From Clostridia bacterium (GTDB lineage Bacteria; Bacillota_A; Clostridia; Christensenellales; Aristaeellaceae), in the NCBI GenBank assembly GCA_900754775.1, contig CAAEDZ010000314.1, positions 1 to 7,258 of the forward strand: DNA of 7,258 nucleotides, written 5' to 3'. Shown here piece after piece: positions 7,106 through 7,258 of this stretch; the first letter of the stretch is position 1; each line of letters begins with the position of its first letter. Under the pieces are notes generated by a model. The model worked only from the letters and a program-made list of their open reading frames with translations, made no database searches and had not been told where the DNA came from. The position numbers were made by a program, and so were the translations under genes.

Positions 7106-7134
7106 AGTGTATCACGTTCCGCGGGGAATGGAAA
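7106..7134 (-). promoter_or_regulatory. Predicted sigma-70-type promoter for the operon
   Basis: On the minus strand TTTCCA (7134-7129; four of six matches to TTGACA) is followed after exactly 17 nt by TACACT (7111-7106; four of six matches to TATAAT). A TG one base upstream of the -10 makes it an extended -10 element. Transcription would start near position 7099 and give a 5' leader of about 36 nt carrying the AAAGGAG site. The placement just downstream of an intrinsic terminator supports an independent transcription unit. This is pattern-based only. Confidence 0.6.
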
Positions 7135-7140
7135 GGGCAC

Positions 7141-7174
7141 AAAAAAGCGCCGCCCGGCAAAGCCGGGCGGGCGC
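7141..7174 (-). terminator. Intrinsic (rho-independent) terminator, leftward
   Basis: Read on the minus strand, GCGC, one bulged C, then CGCCCGGC form a stem with GCCGGGCG and GCGC around a 3-nt TTT loop: 8 perfect GC-rich base pairs, one bulge and 4 more pairs. Six T residues follow directly (7146-7141). This is a textbook terminator for transcripts arriving from the right. It implies a minus-strand gene or small RNA beyond the right edge, or insulation of the promoter at 7106-7134. Confidence 0.85.
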
Positions 7175-7175
7175 A

Positions 7176-7203
7176 GACCGTTGACAAACCCAAGTCAACG
7201 GTC
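7176..7203. repeat. Perfect 10-bp inverted repeat with 8-nt spacer
   Basis: GACCGTTGAC (7176-7185) and its exact complement GTCAACGGTC (7194-7203) flank AAACCCAA. On the plus strand the repeat is followed by ATTTTT, so it could be a plus-strand terminator and, with the adjacent leftward terminator, part of a bidirectional pair. It also contains a perfect -35-like TTGACA (7181-7186), so it could instead be an operator for a regulator. No plus-strand gene is visible to its left that would need terminating. Confidence 0.7.
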
Positions 7204-7258
7204 ATTTTTCATAAGGAAAAACGAACAAGCATGTCGAATATATAAATATAGGAGCAGA
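7201..7258 (+). promoter_or_regulatory. AT-rich intergenic edge with possible plus-strand ribosome binding site
   Basis: Only 18 of 58 bases are G or C, in sharp contrast to the rest of the window. It contains a small A/T inverted repeat, TTTTTC (7205-7210) and GAAAAA (7216-7221). AGGAG at 7250-7254 lies four bases from the edge and could serve a plus-strand gene starting just outside the window. Start codons inside this stretch open only frames of a few codons. The identity of the neighbouring gene cannot be determined. Confidence 0.4.

Noticed and set aside
7201..7250. Very short open frames starting at ATG in the AT-rich edge on either strand
   Set aside because: They stop after four to seven codons and lack ribosome binding sites.
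1..7258. CRISPR array, tRNA, rRNA, insertion sequence or phage genes
   Set aside because: No direct-repeat array, cloverleaf, rRNA segment, transposase motif or terminal inverted repeat pair was seen by eye on either strand.

Overview
The window is very GC-rich and is almost fully occupied by five co-directional genes on the minus strand, so transcription runs from right to left. Strong AGGAG-type ribosome binding sites, a lipobox signal peptide with no sign of outer-membrane proteins, very short intergenic gaps and an intrinsic terminator ending in a U-tract suggest a high-GC relative of the Clostridia (Bacillota). This taxonomic call is an inference from style only; no marker gene is present.

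Layout from right to left. Positions 7064-7258 are intergenic. They hold an AT-rich segment with a possible plus-strand ribosome binding site at the window edge, a perfect 10-bp inverted repeat, a GC-rich intrinsic terminator pointing left, and a plausible sigma-70-type promoter that would drive the genes below. Next come a GT4-family glycosyltransferase (7063-5723), a large lipoprotein with a degenerate von Willebrand A-like N-terminal domain (5684-3654), a four-helix membrane protein whose start overlaps the lipoprotein stop in an ATGA (3657-3034), a tubulin/FtsZ-superfamily GTPase-like protein of the divergent 'tubulin-like' type (3013-1421), and a large protein of unknown family that starts at GTG 1399 and runs off the left edge.

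The gaps are 38, -4, 20 and 21 nt, each gene has its own ribosome binding site, and no terminator is visible between them, so a single transcript is likely. The four left genes look like one functional module: a cytoplasmic tubulin-like protein that may polymerise or act as a nucleotide switch, an integral membrane protein, a membrane-anchored extracytoplasmic lipoprotein with a vWA-like fold, and a large probably cytoplasmic partner. FtsZ-like proteins linked to vWA proteins have been proposed in the literature as membrane-remodelling systems (the FtsZl families of Makarova and Koonin). This locus may be a Clostridia version with its own accessory proteins. The leading glycosyltransferase suggests a link to cell-surface glycan, or it may simply share the promoter.

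The far-left gene is easy to miss because it begins with GTG and is cut by the window edge. Many long open frames on the plus strand and in the alternative minus frames are by-products of the high GC content.
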